Source of the DNA: Leptasterias polaris
Lineage: Eukaryota > Echinodermata > Asteroidea > Forcipulatida > Asteriidae
Assembly: GCA_037783415.1 (NCBI GenBank)
Contig: JAZGTN010000170.1
Coordinates: 1,159,501 to 1,223,500, forward strand
Direction: 5' to 3'
Length of the DNA stretch: 64,000 nucleotides
A program made the position numbers and the translations under genes. This document shows positions 48,631 to 60,010 of this stretch, in pieces. Each line of letters begins with the position of its first letter. Position 1 is the stretch's first letter. Under the pieces are notes generated by a model. The model saw only the letters and a program-made list of their open reading frames with translations. It was not told where the DNA came from and did no database searches.

Positions 48631-49218
48631 TGATAGTATAGCCTTGTTGGCTAAGGCACAATATGAGCCATTTAGGAGCCAAACTTAAGTCCCGAGTCCA
48701 ATTCCATAAAGCTGTCACAAGCAAATGGTGCTTAGCAATTGTGTATGCTAAGCAAAACTAGCAGGGAAGCAGTCATAAACACTGTACAGTTTTTTTTTCC
48801 GGTAACCCATTTCTGCTCAGCAAGATTTTTCTGCGCTAATGTAAATTTTCTTTGTTCTTGAAAGATTTTTGAAATTGGGCACTGTTGAAACAAATCATGG
48901 AACTGTAACAATTGTCTCTGCTAAATTTGTCCAAATAAGCAAATTTTGAATCCATATATTTCTGTGCAACAGCTCGTTGAATTTGAACTATGCAGTTGGC
49001 TAATATACATGTACACATATTCCATACAAGTCTGCATGCTTGTGACCCAATATTTTGTTCACCTACACTAGTACAGTTCTTAATAATAATAGCTTCTGAT
49101 TGAGTAAACAGCGCATCACACATCAGTGTAGGATAAAACACAAAAAGTCTTTGCATCAATCTAAAACAAATTCTGCTTTATCAGCTTCAAGAAATTAGGC
49201 CTAGATTTTGCAGGTCTG

Positions 49219-49501
49219 AGGGTCATGTTACACAGGGAAATTTACAGGTAACTAGTTCAAGGCAATCTCCAAAAAGAAAAGACATTAATAATAATACTAA
49301 TAATAATAATAAGCATTTATATAGCGCCATCTATCTAGAACACTATTCTGAGGCGCTGGAGAGGAAAAGAAATCAAAAAAGTTGATTTTAATAACTCCAT
49401 TATTTTCTTGGAAAGAGTAAGACACTGGTAGAAAAAGTTCTTAGTTTTCCTCTTCTATGCCATACAGTTCTTTTCTAAAAATTGCCTTGTGTGACGGCCC
49501 T
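49219..49501. mobile_element. MITE-like element, family B, with a nested retroelement tail
   Basis: Left end GGTCATGTTACACAGGG, right end TTGTGTGACGGCCC. Inside, an AATAATAAT stretch with TTTATATAGCGCC (49285-49365) is the reverse 3' tail of a retroelement that inserted later. Confidence 0.65.
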
Positions 49502-50825
49502 AATGGTCTCTTCAAGCTCTTCTATGTATGAATTCCTTACAATACTGTGTTCCCAGTACAAACATGGAGTTAGAACTTCTAGAAAGTCATTCTTCAAACC
49601 AGCTCCTAAACTTTGGAATGGTCTTCAATACAACTCCCCACTAATGCTGAAAAAATAGAAGCTCAGTACCTGGAACTCAGAGAACAAGTCAAACTTCAGG
49701 AAAGTATGCGTGCGCCCATATCAAAGCTTTTTGTTCATACTGAGGTCTGGCACGTATGAGTGGTGGAAAGTTTGTCTGACATCCAGATCAATCGTGACAT
49801 CATTAGTGCGGAGTCCTGTCACTTTTACATTATCAGTAAAACCTTCTCTTGAACACACCTATACCCAATATCATAACGCTTCACAATACTTGTGGCGCTC
49901 TGTAAAAGGGTGCGTTTTATTGGGCCATAAGAGGCCGTAAGCGCAGATTTCTGCAGTAAGCAGTGCCATGTATTCTATCAATCTCTATGCAATCGTTCTA
50001 ACATACATAATGTGACCACGTTGCTTGGTGGATACTACATGTAATGCTTAACATCAGTGCTGTTTATACTAGGTTCACAGCACCAACCAATCTTGGAGTA
50101 AGTGGCTGCTCTGAAGCACCTTGAACAACAATTTTACATCATTCAGTCTTCTCTAGAACATATCGATTCTAACGTTCTTTGTGAAATAGGACTTGTATGC
50201 CACAGGTACTATGCTTTGTGGATACTTGGCTCGATTCCACAAAGCACTTAGATTCATCTTAAGTTTGTATTGTGACATCACACTTTGCTTAGCAATTAAG
50301 ATTTTTACACAGTTAAAATCAATCTTAAGTCTTTGTGAAATCAGCCTCTGTTGTTCTTTACTCTGAGTTAGGCCATGAGAGTAATATCTCAATATCTTTG
50401 CACAGAGTTTTGGATCACAGTTCCGTATGTTAGGAGACAAAGTAGGAGAACCTTTGTACGTAAACCTCTTTTAAATGCGGCTTCCACTTTGTCATAATTA
50501 CACTGTTATGTCAGTGCAAAAATGTTGCACCTTAATTTTTCATAATCACATTGTGGGCCCTGAGGGGGTCCTACTCAATAAACCCGCCCCATGACATCGC
50601 CTCTGCACTCTAAACCTTCTGTTGGGCAACATATGGGAATCAAGAGGTCTAATCTCATTGAAACTGCAATCGGAATGCTGTTTTAAATTGTTTATTTTTC
50701 CAACATGGTGTGCCACAAACTCTTTTTACATCAATATTCCCTGTATGCAAAACTTAAATCTTTGATGTGAATAGTTAATATAATGTTATTATTAGCTATC
50801 ACCAAGTAGAGTTACGTCAACTTAC

Positions 50826-50993
50826 CTCGCTGTCTTCACCAGCTGCACGCAGTTTGACCAGAGTCGTCTCTCTAGATTGCTCCATCTGTAGCATACTGAG
50901 GTCACGGTCCGCCATGGAGCGATGAAGTTTATCAATCTCTTCCTGCTTCTCCTGGATCTGCACCTTCAGGTCCTCCACTTGCCCAAGATTTTT
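50826..50993 (-). CDS. Exon 7: residues 259-314
   Basis: 56 codons of continuous coiled coil (KNLGQVEDLKVQIQEKQEEI at its start). Acceptor gctcag, donor GTAAGT-type (GTAAGTTG). The following intron is the largest of the gene. Confidence 0.9.
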
Positions 50994-51981
50994 CTGAGCG
51001 GGTTCGTGAAAATAAAAGGGACTTTCTTGAAACTACTTATTCTTTAAGTGTATCAGATGTTGTATATTTGGTTTGCGGTAACACCATGTGTGTATCTACT
51101 TGCTAGGTAGATTTTGTTCTTTGAGAACTTGTCTTGTATCAGATGTTGCCGAAAATGTGAGTGTTACATTTTTTATTTGGATACATGCGACTCGATCAAT
51201 ATTCTTCTCGCCCTCAGTGATTTTCAGTGTCCGCTCTATTGTGTATTTTCATTTTCATTGCCCAGAATTTAACTACCTCTATCAAATGTTTTAATCTTTT
51301 GTGATTTGTCTGCTAAATTAAACTATAGAAATACATTCAAACGAAAGCCTGATCTTCATCTGTGTCTGCTATGAACACCCTCTATGTTAGAATTGGATAA
51401 AACAAAGTTTGCTATAAGGCATACGGCAAACTGTATCAAATTGTCCAATAGGAAAGCCAGAAAGCTACAATTTGCCATTCAACTAAAATGTTGTACTCGG
51501 CGTTCTCTAGGTTCAAAATGATTCCTATGAATTTATCGTCCCCCACCACCTATTCCCTGACTGCAGAAAGACAGAGTGCCTGGGTATTTTCACTACAAAA
51601 GCCAGAGTTCTGACTAAAGCAAAAAAACACCTGGCATTTCCGAAATACATGTTTTAAAAAAAATCTAAAAAAATCTTCATTCATTCATTTTGTATGGGGA
51701 CCCAGGAGTTTGATAAAAACTTCCTAATTTTTCCACCCAAAAGTCAGTGTTGTAAACAATTTCCAATGTACAATTATTATTTAATTTTGCCCCAATGACT
51801 TCCAATAGTTTGCCATTCACTAAAGGGAAACAACTCTGACCAGGTCATGTCTAACATAAAAGTCCCTTCTACATGTAGGTCCATCTTTTGGATTGTCAGC
51901 GATGCAGTTTACTCCAACTGGAGTCAAATGATAATAAGCAAAGACAAGAATCATTGTACGGCAAATTTCAGGAATCATTAC

Positions 51982-52082
51982 CTTAGCTGTCTCAGCATTA
52001 TTCTTGTACTTCATGACTTCAAGATTCTTCACATCAATCTGCTTGTACAGTTTAGTCATCTGGTCCTCCTTCTCTTCAATTT
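51982..52082 (-). CDS. Exon 6: residues 225-258
   Basis: G+AA gives Glu, then IEEKEDQMTKLYKQIDVKN, heptad-rich. Acceptor aattaacag, donor GTAATG, phase 0 out. Confidence 0.88.
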
Positions 52083-52334
52083 CTGTTAATTTAAGAAAGT
52101 AAGGTAATAGAGTAGTTTAAGAGATCACATGGTCTGCCCCCTACTCAATCTCTGTGAATTTAAGAATAAAAGATAACATATCATAGTTGGTAACCTCATG
52201 CTAAGTAGTCTTCCTTTTTCTCTATAACTGTGAGTATAAAGTGATGGTACAACATTGGATTTGGGAAGAGAAAATGCATTCAAACAGGCATTTTCAAGAC
52301 ACATTCATGTAACAGGATTCAAACTGCCTCTAGC

Positions 52335-52460
52335 TACCGGACAATCTTGGTGGTCTAGTGGTTAGACATCTGCTCTAGATTGGCAAAGGTCATTGGTTCT
52401 AATCCCAATCAAGTACTATGCCTGTGGATTTAATTTTTCTTCATGGGACTCGGGAAAGTA
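52335..52460 (+). mobile_element. tRNA-derived SINE, family 3
   Basis: A box TGGTCTAGTGG and B box GGTTCTAATCC in a tRNA-like head. Same family as the minus-strand copy at 38000. Confidence 0.55.
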
Positions 52461-52562
52461 CTGAGTGTGTATGGGTAAAACACAAATAATATTATAATTC
52501 CGTTTTGCACTGAACCAGACATATTTACCACATAGGCAGGAGAAGCACAAGGCAAAATTTAC

Positions 52563-52648
52563 CTGTTTGGGCTCCCATGAGTTTCTCCGTCAGGTTCATG
52601 ATGTCATCTTTGGCTTGCATCAGAGCCTTCTCCAACTTCTTCTTGCTC
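52563..52648 (-). CDS. Exon 5: residues 196-224
   Basis: Completes AA+G to Lys, then SKKKLEKALMQAKDD; start of the long coiled coil. Acceptor cttctag, donor GTAAAT, phase 1 out. Confidence 0.88.
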
Positions 52649-52896
52649 CTAGAAGAGTCAACAAAATTCTGATTAAGACAATTCATCTACCACCCCATCT
52701 AGGGGCATAACAACGTGTGTATGGCACCAGTTTGAAGGCTTGCGGACCACCAATATTCTTCACTACTTCAAGAAAGACTAGCGCAGATCTCCACTTTTTT
52801 CAATAATGTCAAAGTTTGATCTAACCTTTCCATTTGGTCTGCTATGATGACCTCTGTAAGCTTATATTCTCAGGTGTCTTTAAATGTTATAAAGAT

Positions 52897-53146
52897 GGGC
52901 CCAAATTCATGGCTCTGCTTACCGTAAGCAAAGAATCAACGCTTACGGAAGCAGGGAATTCCAAGCTTACGTCAAGTGTATTTCATAGTTTAGCAAGGGA
53001 TTTTTGCTTGTGCATGTGCATACTCCACGTTACTAGGCATTCTTCGCTTACACAGCTAGTGCAGAAATTCGGCGCTTGCACAGTAAGTGGACAATGGTGA
53101 TCATAAGCGCAGAATCTGGCGGTAAGCAGAGCCGTAAAATTGAGCC
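52897..53146. mobile_element. MITE-like element, related to family D
   Basis: GGCTCTGCTTACCGTAAGC at the left and GGTAAGCAGAGCC at the right, with GCTTACG motifs inside; ends about 115 bp from exon 4. Confidence 0.65.
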
Positions 53147-53260
53147 ATGGTCTGGTGGTAAGTCAGTGGATCTTTTCTATGTCCTCAAATACTATCCCCC
53201 AAACTTCAGCAAAAATGTGTTCTTTTTTATCAGTAGTATCAACCTACGAATATAACTCAC

Positions 53261-53460
53261 TTTGACGCAGCTTTCCCTCCATGTAACTTTTCCACAAAGT
53301 TAAATAAATCTGTCCCAATTTCGTTCAACCTTTGGGCAGCACTGGATGCGGTATCCATGGCTTCCTGGACTCTGGTTGAAATCTCTTCCATCTCTCTTTC
53401 GACGGCTGGTTTGGGTGTGATCTCTTCTTCATCGATGCTGTTGATGTAGGTGCTGAAAAA
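53261..53460 (-). CDS. Exon 4: residues 130-196
   Basis: Acceptor tgtccag at 53461-53462. A second AG eight bases further in would break the frame, so the upstream one was chosen because it keeps phase 0 after exon 3. The exon opens FFSTYINSIDEEEITPKP and continues into a helix rich in E, Q and A. The donor is GTGAGT; two bases (AA) carry over. Confidence 0.87.
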
Positions 53461-54110
53461 CTGGACACATTTAGAAAAAAAGTTACCATTAGATTTGAGC
53501 CAAACATTTAACTAGACTGCTGGCTTGTCATGGCACAGAAAACACACACAGGGATATGGTCATTTCAGCGGTTCTGCTGATTGGACAACAAAGAAGATTA
53601 ACTCCAACTTAAAAAAAGGAATACAACGGAAGGTGTGGTTTGTTGTAGGGGGTTGATTGGAAGATAAAAGTGATGGCCCTTCACGACATGCAAATGAGAA
53701 GACAAATCCCGCAATTTGTTCTTGGAGTTTTCTGATTGGAATCAAATCAAGAGGTGCACTATGAAGATAGAAATGGAATTATTTGGTCAAAAGTCAATAG
53801 AAAATACAGTATTAGCAACTAACAATACAAGATAAAGGAAATAAGTAACAAAATAAACTTTCACCTAAAATACTTAGGTCAGAATGAAGCTGGACGAGAT
53901 AGGGTGGGATGAAAAAGAATGAGAAAGATGGAAGAACTGATGTTGATAAAATGAACGAGCACAGGGAAAAAGACACAGATAAAAAATACAAAAAACTAAT
54001 TTAAGCCGCCCAGGTTCGACAAAGTGCACCTAAACACTGTGGCCTGAAAACTCTTCTGTCCAAGCTTAATACAGCAACCAAAGGATTATTGGGTGGTACA
54101 GGGTGTAAAA

Positions 54111-54280
54111 CAGAGCTGCCAATATTTGGATCTTGCAATCAGGGAGATTTTGTGCAACAATAAGGAAGATATAGAATTATATTCCATAATCAGGAAGAGT
54201 TTCAAATTTGTTTATCAGAAGATGGTCGGTTTTTTTTTCAGGGAACCTTCTGTAGAATCAGGGAGAGTTGGCTGCTCTGG
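54111..54280. mobile_element. MITE-like element, family C
   Basis: Ends CAGAGCTGCCAA and TTGGCTGCTCTG. Confidence 0.68.
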
Positions 54281-54377
54281 TAAAAAGTGTCATAAGGTAG
54301 GGAGAATGGTGGGAAGAGATCAAAGAACCCTAAAACCCAAACCCAGGGAGATGGGAAGAGCCTTTGGGACCGAAGGC

Positions 54378-54770
54378 ATGTTATGGCCGAGCGGATAAGA
54401 GCACCGAACCTCATCTCTGGTGTTTCCGATCAGCAGAGTGTAGGTTCGAGTCCTGGTTGTTAAAAATGTTTAAGCAAGACACTTAACCATTATTGCTTTG
54501 TCCTTCAGATTTGATGTAAAGCTGTAGGCCCCGTGTGTAGTGTACATGTAATGCACGTAAAAGATCCCAGTGCACTTATCATAAAGAGAAGGGGTTCGCC
54601 CCGGTGTTCATGATTGGCTGCATATTGCGCCACAGCACCTTGTAAACCATTACATAGTGCTAAGTAAAGGAATAGGTCTCATACTTCAGCAAATAGCTGA
54701 GCGCTTTGAGACGCCCATTGGGTGTGATAAAGCGCTGTATAAGAACTGCGTATTATTATTACTATAATTG
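54378..54770 (+). mobile_element. tRNA-derived SINE, family 1, long form
   Basis: A box TGGCCGAGCGG, B box GGTTCGAGTCC, the central segment with GGGGTTCGCCCCGGTGTTC, and the tail GCGCTGTATAAG followed by ATT repeats. Its end lies about 20 bp from exon 3. Confidence 0.75.
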
Positions 54771-54792
54771 AAGCAAGAGAATGTCTGCTCAC

Positions 54793-54921
54793 ATCATTGA
54801 TCTGAGACAGCAGTTTCAGTCGCTGTCCGTTCTTGGTTTCGTATCCCACAATGAAGATGGTCACTTCTTGCTGGTATTTCCTTTTCAGTATCGTGTCCTT
54901 GATGATCTTCTCAAGCTCAAG
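54793..54921 (-). CDS. Exon 3: residues 87-129
   Basis: 43 codons, phase 0 in and out; acceptor ttttcag, donor GTGAGC. The peptide starts LELEKIIKDTILKRKYQQEV and ends KLLSQIND. Confidence 0.88.
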
Positions 54922-55212
54922 CTGAAAAAAAATAAATAAAAAAATACAAAGTTGTGTTTTGTTTCTTTGACTTTGTTTTGTTCATTGATTTATCCATTAA
55001 TTTATTGACGGACATTCAGGTAGTATGTAGGGTTTAGGTTCTGTGTGAAACACTGTGTAAATCTGCTTATTACGATCCTAAAGGCTATGTCAAACAGGGC
55101 AATTTTTTCAGGCAACTGCACTGTGTGCACAAGGAACACTTTGGCAGCACAAGAGACATTCTTCCAGAGACATTCTTCCAGCTGTAACTTTACTATCCCC
55201 CCCCAAAATTGT

Positions 55213-55567
55213 AGCGTGTCATGGCCAAGTGGTTTAGATCATCGGATTCAAGTTCTGGCGGTTTAGTCATCGGGGTGTGGGTTCGAGTCCCGGTCGTGAC
55301 GCTTGTGTCCTTGAGCAAGACACTTCGCTATAATTGCTTCTCTTCACCCAGGGGTAAAATGGGTACCTGCGAGGGTAGAGGTTGATATTGTGTTTGAAAA
55401 AGCCTTCGGAGCGCCACCACGGCAGCTCGGGCTGTATACTCCCCAGGGAGCTGAGAAAGATTAAAGGAATGTTATTGGCCCAATGACCAGGGCACTAATG
55501 TAAAGCGCATTGAGACGTTATTGTGAAATGCGCTATATAAGAACTGGTTATTATTATTTATTATTAA
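55213..55567 (+). mobile_element. tRNA-derived SINE, family 1
   Basis: Head TGGCCAAGTGG, B box GGTTCGAGTCC, tail GCGCTATATAAGAACTGG with ATT repeats. Confidence 0.75.
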
Positions 55568-55569
55568 AA

Positions 55570-56616
55570 TGATGAACAAAATAAAATCCTCCAATTTTCT
55601 CTTCTCCCATGTCGCTCCACACCAAATTGTTTGGACGCACATAAGATTGGAATACCTGACCCATTGATATTAAGCAATTGTTATTTTGGCCAATAGCCCT
55701 TAGTCCTTCTGATTTCTTCATATTGGCAAGAGGATATAGAAGAGGAGGATGATATACCTCACAGGAATTCCGGGAAATCATGAGTGTTTATGGATGCAAT
55801 GTTTTTTGTAGGGTCTTTTTTACTGTGTTTGTTTTACCTGTTGTTTAACATTTTCACACATGTTTGTATATCCATTCAATTTTTAGTGTGTACTTTTGTT
55901 GTTTATTTATTGAATACTGTTAATATTCTACCTTCTCTCAATCCTATCTAAAAATGTTGATGTCAATTCAATTTTGCCTTTGGCAACCAAACTGAATTTT
56001 TGTTAATAAACAATAAATAATTATAAAAACAGAAGGATTTGGGAAGGTAAGCAATATATGTGGTGGATTTGTATCTTGATTTATTGACTGAAAGAAGATT
56101 ACAACATTTGCAAACATGAAAACAATTTTGCAAGTTACCACAAAATAACTGACTCAACTGAAAGTACATATTATTCCCAAATATCTAGTGAAATCATTTT
56201 TGCCAGGTGTTGTTTCATTTTAAGAAAAATGCAAATTTTGATTTTGGATTAGTAGTCGGCCGACAACTGTTTAAAAGAGTGAGCTCTTATTTTTCATGGC
56301 AGTCACAGACTGACAAATGAAAACAGGTCGATGGTACGTTATTTCATATTAAATCCTACCCCACAAACACACATTATTTTGTTGAAAATACAACAATTAC
56401 CAATAACACCAGTGGTTTAATTTCCCTAAATAAACAATTTGCTGCACAGAGGGATTTTCACATGTTTCACCCTTCAAGTGAACATTTTTAAGTCCCGTGG
56501 AATTGACTCAACCCAAGATCAAACTTCTAAACACAAAAATGGACATTGCTAAATTTTTTGTAGAGCTCCCAGTGCTAAATGTACCCAACTGCCAGTCATA
56601 ATTTGTGTCTTCTTAC
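55570..56616. other. Part of intron 2 with a possible retroelement tail
   Basis: 55860-56030 resembles a non-LTR 3' UTR (CCTTTGGCAACCAAACTGAA, then AATAAACAATAAAT). Nothing else is recognised. Confidence 0.4.
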
Positions 56617-56688
56617 CATGTCAGGAACAAAGAACGCAGCCTTGTTTTCATTCATTAATTTCTCATCCAGTTCAAATGCTGCCATTGC
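56617..56688 (-). CDS. Exon 2: residues 63-86
   Basis: 24 codons, phase 0 in and out; acceptor gacaaacag, donor GTAAGA. The peptide AMAAFELDEKLMNENKAAFF continues the N-terminal helical region. Confidence 0.88.
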
Positions 56689-57114
56689 CTGTTTGTCAAC
56701 AACAAAACATTTCAATCGTCAGATTTAAAAACAGATTGTATTTAGATAAAGACCACATTTCTAAAAAGTTTCACACATGTAAAAAAAAAACATGGAGAAT
56801 GCAAGCTCAATGTAGGAGAATGCTGAAATTATGTTAACAAATTTATTACACTTTTATAATTTTGTAACCAATCTACATGTACCACAATTACTGACTAACC
56901 AGAGGGGGGAGGGGAGGTAGGGGCGTGTCTGGGATTTGTCTTGAAAATACGGTTTGAATTTGTACAGGTTTTGTTTTTACATTTACAGAGTAATTAATTT
57001 GAAAGTATTGGAAGTAAACCATTTGGATTGGACCCATTTATTTTTAAATTTCAATTCATCTTTGGAAACCGTATTTTCAGAGTCCTGAACTCTATGATGA
57101 CCTCTTAGTATTAC

Positions 57115-57362
57115 CTGTTCAACTCTGTCAGTAATCTTAACCAGTTGTTCTTTGGTCTCCTCTGTCCGTCGCTCGGACTGGGCCTTGAGTGTCTTCTCGA
57201 TCACCACCTGGGCTGGGGCATCCCCCCGATCCATCATGGTGACAGACCCCCACATTGTAGAGGCCCTCTCTATGGGAACGACATCGCTTTTGTTCTCCAT
57301 CTTCGACAGTTAGTGGCATCCAGGATTCAGCAGAGATGCATTTTTAATTGATACAACCAGGC
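57115..57362 (-). CDS. Exon 1: 5' leader and residues 1-62
   Basis: The start ATG at 57298-57300 has A at -3 and G at +4. Coding runs to 57115, ending GTT GAA CAG before a GTAATA donor, phase 0. A strong polypyrimidine tract followed by AAG at 57363-57364 marks an acceptor, so this exon is preceded by at least one non-coding exon and carries 62 nt of leader. The leader has two upstream ATGs, including an out-of-frame one at 57319 that overlaps the start. The peptide begins MENKSDVVPIERAS and becomes charged and helical (EKTLKAQSERRTEETKEQL). Confidence 0.85.
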
Positions 57363-57916
57363 CTTTAGGAGGGGGGAAAAGGGAGAAAGTATGCATTAAT
57401 TTACTGTGTGGGTTTGAGTCCTGGTCTTGACACTTGAGTCCCACTCGTTTCTCGTAAGCAAGCTTAAAAGTTAGACACATGGACACATATTTAACCAGCA
57501 TTATACGATCTGCCGGCTTACAAAATACAAGTTATAGTACATAGATAGCACTTACTTAAAGGTCAAAGGTGGTCCCGCATTGGCTAGCCCCATAAATCAG
57601 AGGGAGTCCAGATTATTGGCACTATTAAGGGGCTAGAAGCACTGGCTTTAGATTAGTAAACATAAGCCGGTGCTGACAAAATATCCACTGAGTGACACTG
57701 CCTTACTAAAATTTTACCTGTGTGACTGTTGGCATCGTTGGCAATATTCACTATCATTATCAACAAATAATGACAAAAGAGAAAATTTTCATTCTGAAAA
57801 TGAAATGAATTGAAAGAACTTCTAAGTTCTACGCTCTGTGCTGATTAGCAAGTCAAGCAAGAAGCAGGGATCCAAGAACTAGAGTAGAGGCATCATGCAA
57901 TTGCAAGAAAAAGCGT

Positions 57917-57987
57917 AGTTGCAATAATCGTAACCCTCCATCATCCATACGGTCGCAGAGGATGGAGGGTTTACGATTATCGCAACT
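57917..57987. repeat. Inverted repeat, about 26-nt arms, 18-nt loop
   Basis: AGTTGCAATAATCGTA and CCCTCCATC on the left pair with GATGGAGGG and TACGATTATCGCAACT on the right. It lies between exon 1 and the putative 5' exon. Confidence 0.85.
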
Positions 57988-58131
57988 AGAATTTAGAAAA
58001 AGCGATGATTAATTAATATAATAATCTGTCAGTGCCTCTACTTTTGGACACTAAACGGTGTCACATTCTCTGCATTAATATCCCCTGATTCCAACATAAA
58101 TAAAGGTCAGACGAGACAGAAACCTACTTAC

Positions 58132-58300
58132 AAACCATCACTTATATCCAAAATATCACAAGAATGTAAATTTTCGACAGTTTCACCAGTGCTGCTGCTC
58201 GCTCCAAATTCGGAGTCCAAGGCAAGGTTTGTTGATGAAGGGTGGTAAACACGAACATGACGAATAAGTATCCGAAGTAAATATTCCATGCGTCCTTAGT
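58132..58300 (-). other. Probable non-coding 5' exon
   Basis: A strong donor (GGTTT|GTAAGTAG at 58130-58131) faces exon 1, whose acceptor has no other obvious partner nearby. The upstream edge is a guess. No long ORF. Confidence 0.4.
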
Positions 58301-59819
58301 AATTACTAAACTTCACCCGGTCTTTCTAGTATAGCAATATTAGTGAGATTTGGCCTGGTGTGTAATTGGGATAGCTTTTTAAATTATAAAATGCAGAAGT
58401 AGTTCATGGCCTCACATTTTGACCCATTTCGAGAAGGACTCTGCTTTTGGTCGAAACGTGAGGTTATGAATAACGAAATTAACGTTATTGTGTTATTTTT
58501 TAGGAAAGGTAAACGAGTGCGTATAGGCCTATGATAATTTATACACATGAGTTGGAACTCAATAGTGTAATAAAGTTTTTAAAAACAACAAAAAACCCCA
58601 AAACATTAGTGTTACGCTAATTTGCGTAACTTTTAAAAGGTAACATGAGCAATTCCGAACAGCAACATTTTATGAGATCTGAGGCAGCGTGGCTCTTTAT
58701 GAAGCACGCGGCCAATAGTTATCAAAGATCGGCGGCACTTTATTTATATTTTTTGTGACCCCCGATATGAAATAACAAACCTATATATCTACTTGTGAAA
58801 GTTCAAGTTTATTTGGTCATCAGAGACCGGACTAGGAGAAATAAATTGAATAAAAAAATAAAAAAAACTGTTCACCATTTTAATCTCTGTCTTGTTTTGT
58901 TTGTTTAAATAATTTTATTGTGCTATTTTATGTAATTTAATGTTTTTATCCATCCTGTTATTGGCGCTTGCGCTGTTGGATGTGGCTGAAATAAAATAAA
59001 ATAAAATAAAATAAAAAATAAAATAAAACATTATATTTTGGACTGGCAAGATTGAATACTAACTTATTTTTCTCACAATAATTTCAGACAAAAACATTTC
59101 GAGAAAAGTTTTCCACCATGATCATTAGCCTTAATGATCATCTTTATAAAATTCATACTTCCAATAAAGTTGGTGCACATCCTTTAAAGTTCCGTGGCCC
59201 AATTTTTTGCGGAAATATTTTTTTCTCAGTACGAATTTCGACAGATAAAGCTCTTCAAAACGAAAAAACACACATTCGCATAGTATGCCACAGACAGAGT
59301 GCACCAAATACTTGTAAAATGAAATATTGGTTTTACATGGCTGATTGGCGTGATATAAAAAGGCCTACGTGTATTTATTGGGCATGGGGGGGGGGGGGGG
59401 GCAGACTTCTGCCTGGCACAATAGAGAACGGATGGACGTCTGCAGGCTGACATAAGTCAAATCTTGACAATGAGTTCGATCCCCTCGCACTGAGCATGAC
59501 ATATTTTACAGTTGTTTTATTTACAAACAAAAAAGATGGATTATAATCGGCTGTCGTTCCACACCTACCTACGGGATTTGCCATATCGGGGGGGGGGGGG
59601 GATTCAGTTTCAATCCGAAGTTTACTAGGACCTTTACTAAGTTCATGTTCTGTCAAAAATTGCAAATCCTGCATTTGAGAAAGATTTTCGTTTGAAACAC
59701 CCAAAACTACCCAAAGCCGCACTCGAATTAATTAAGCACCACACACTTTAACGTGTAAGAAAATCCGGATTTGTTTTACTACAGTTTGGTACGGAAGTGA
59801 AAGTCAACAAATCTCTTAC

Positions 59820-60010
59820 CAGGCCCCGCCAGGAGTGACGTAAACTGATTGAAGTGAAGGAAGGACTAGGGTAAGTTTAATGCAGCACAAACGGTGTTTA
59901 TTACTTCGGATACTTATTCGTGTTTGAGCGCAAGCATCAAATTTCATCCACTGTTCACTAGTTTAATGGCAGCCATCTTACTTCCTGAACAATATTATTG
60001 ATTGGTCACA
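59820..60010. promoter_or_regulatory. Candidate divergent promoter with first exons on both strands
   Basis: A minus-strand donor (GGCCTG|GTAAGAG, exon edge 59820) and a plus-strand donor (CTAGG|GTAAGTTT, exon edge 59870) lie 50 bp apart around TGACGTAA (59837-59844), a CRE/ATF-like site. An inverted CCAAT (ATTGGTC) and an E-box (CACATG) follow near 60000. No plus-strand coding exon was found beyond. Confidence 0.35.

Larger units (their letters stand above)
40463..50825. other. Intron 7, the largest intron
   Basis: 10.4 kb. Apart from the repeats listed inside it I see no exon. 40463-42050, 44401-44930 and 49506-50825 hold no feature I can name; 45690-45770 resembles a retroelement 3' end. 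Confidence 0.7.
157..57362 (-). other. Large multi-exon gene for an unrecognised coiled-coil protein (3' end outside the window)
   Basis: Thirty-four coding exons on the minus strand join without a phase conflict into 1,519 codons plus one base. The layout of the predicted protein is: helical N-terminus (residues 1-195), heptad-rich coiled coil (196-410), Ser/Pro-rich linker (411-510), second helical block (507-650), acidic and Pro-rich probably disordered stretch (650-990), third helical block (993-1340), Pro-rich and Ser/Thr-rich tail (1339-1519). No signal peptide, membrane helix, zinc-binding cluster or catalytic motif is visible, so a cytoplasmic structural or scaffold role is inferred only from the helical composition. 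Introns have GT-AG ends, mostly GTAAG or GTGAG donors. The stop codon lies beyond position 1. The family is not recognised; a ciliary, centrosomal or sperm structural protein is possible but unsupported. Confidence 0.9.

Noticed and set aside
53560..53745. Candidate extra exon between exons 3 and 4
   Set aside because: Not needed for phase once the upstream acceptor of exon 4 is used; no good donor.
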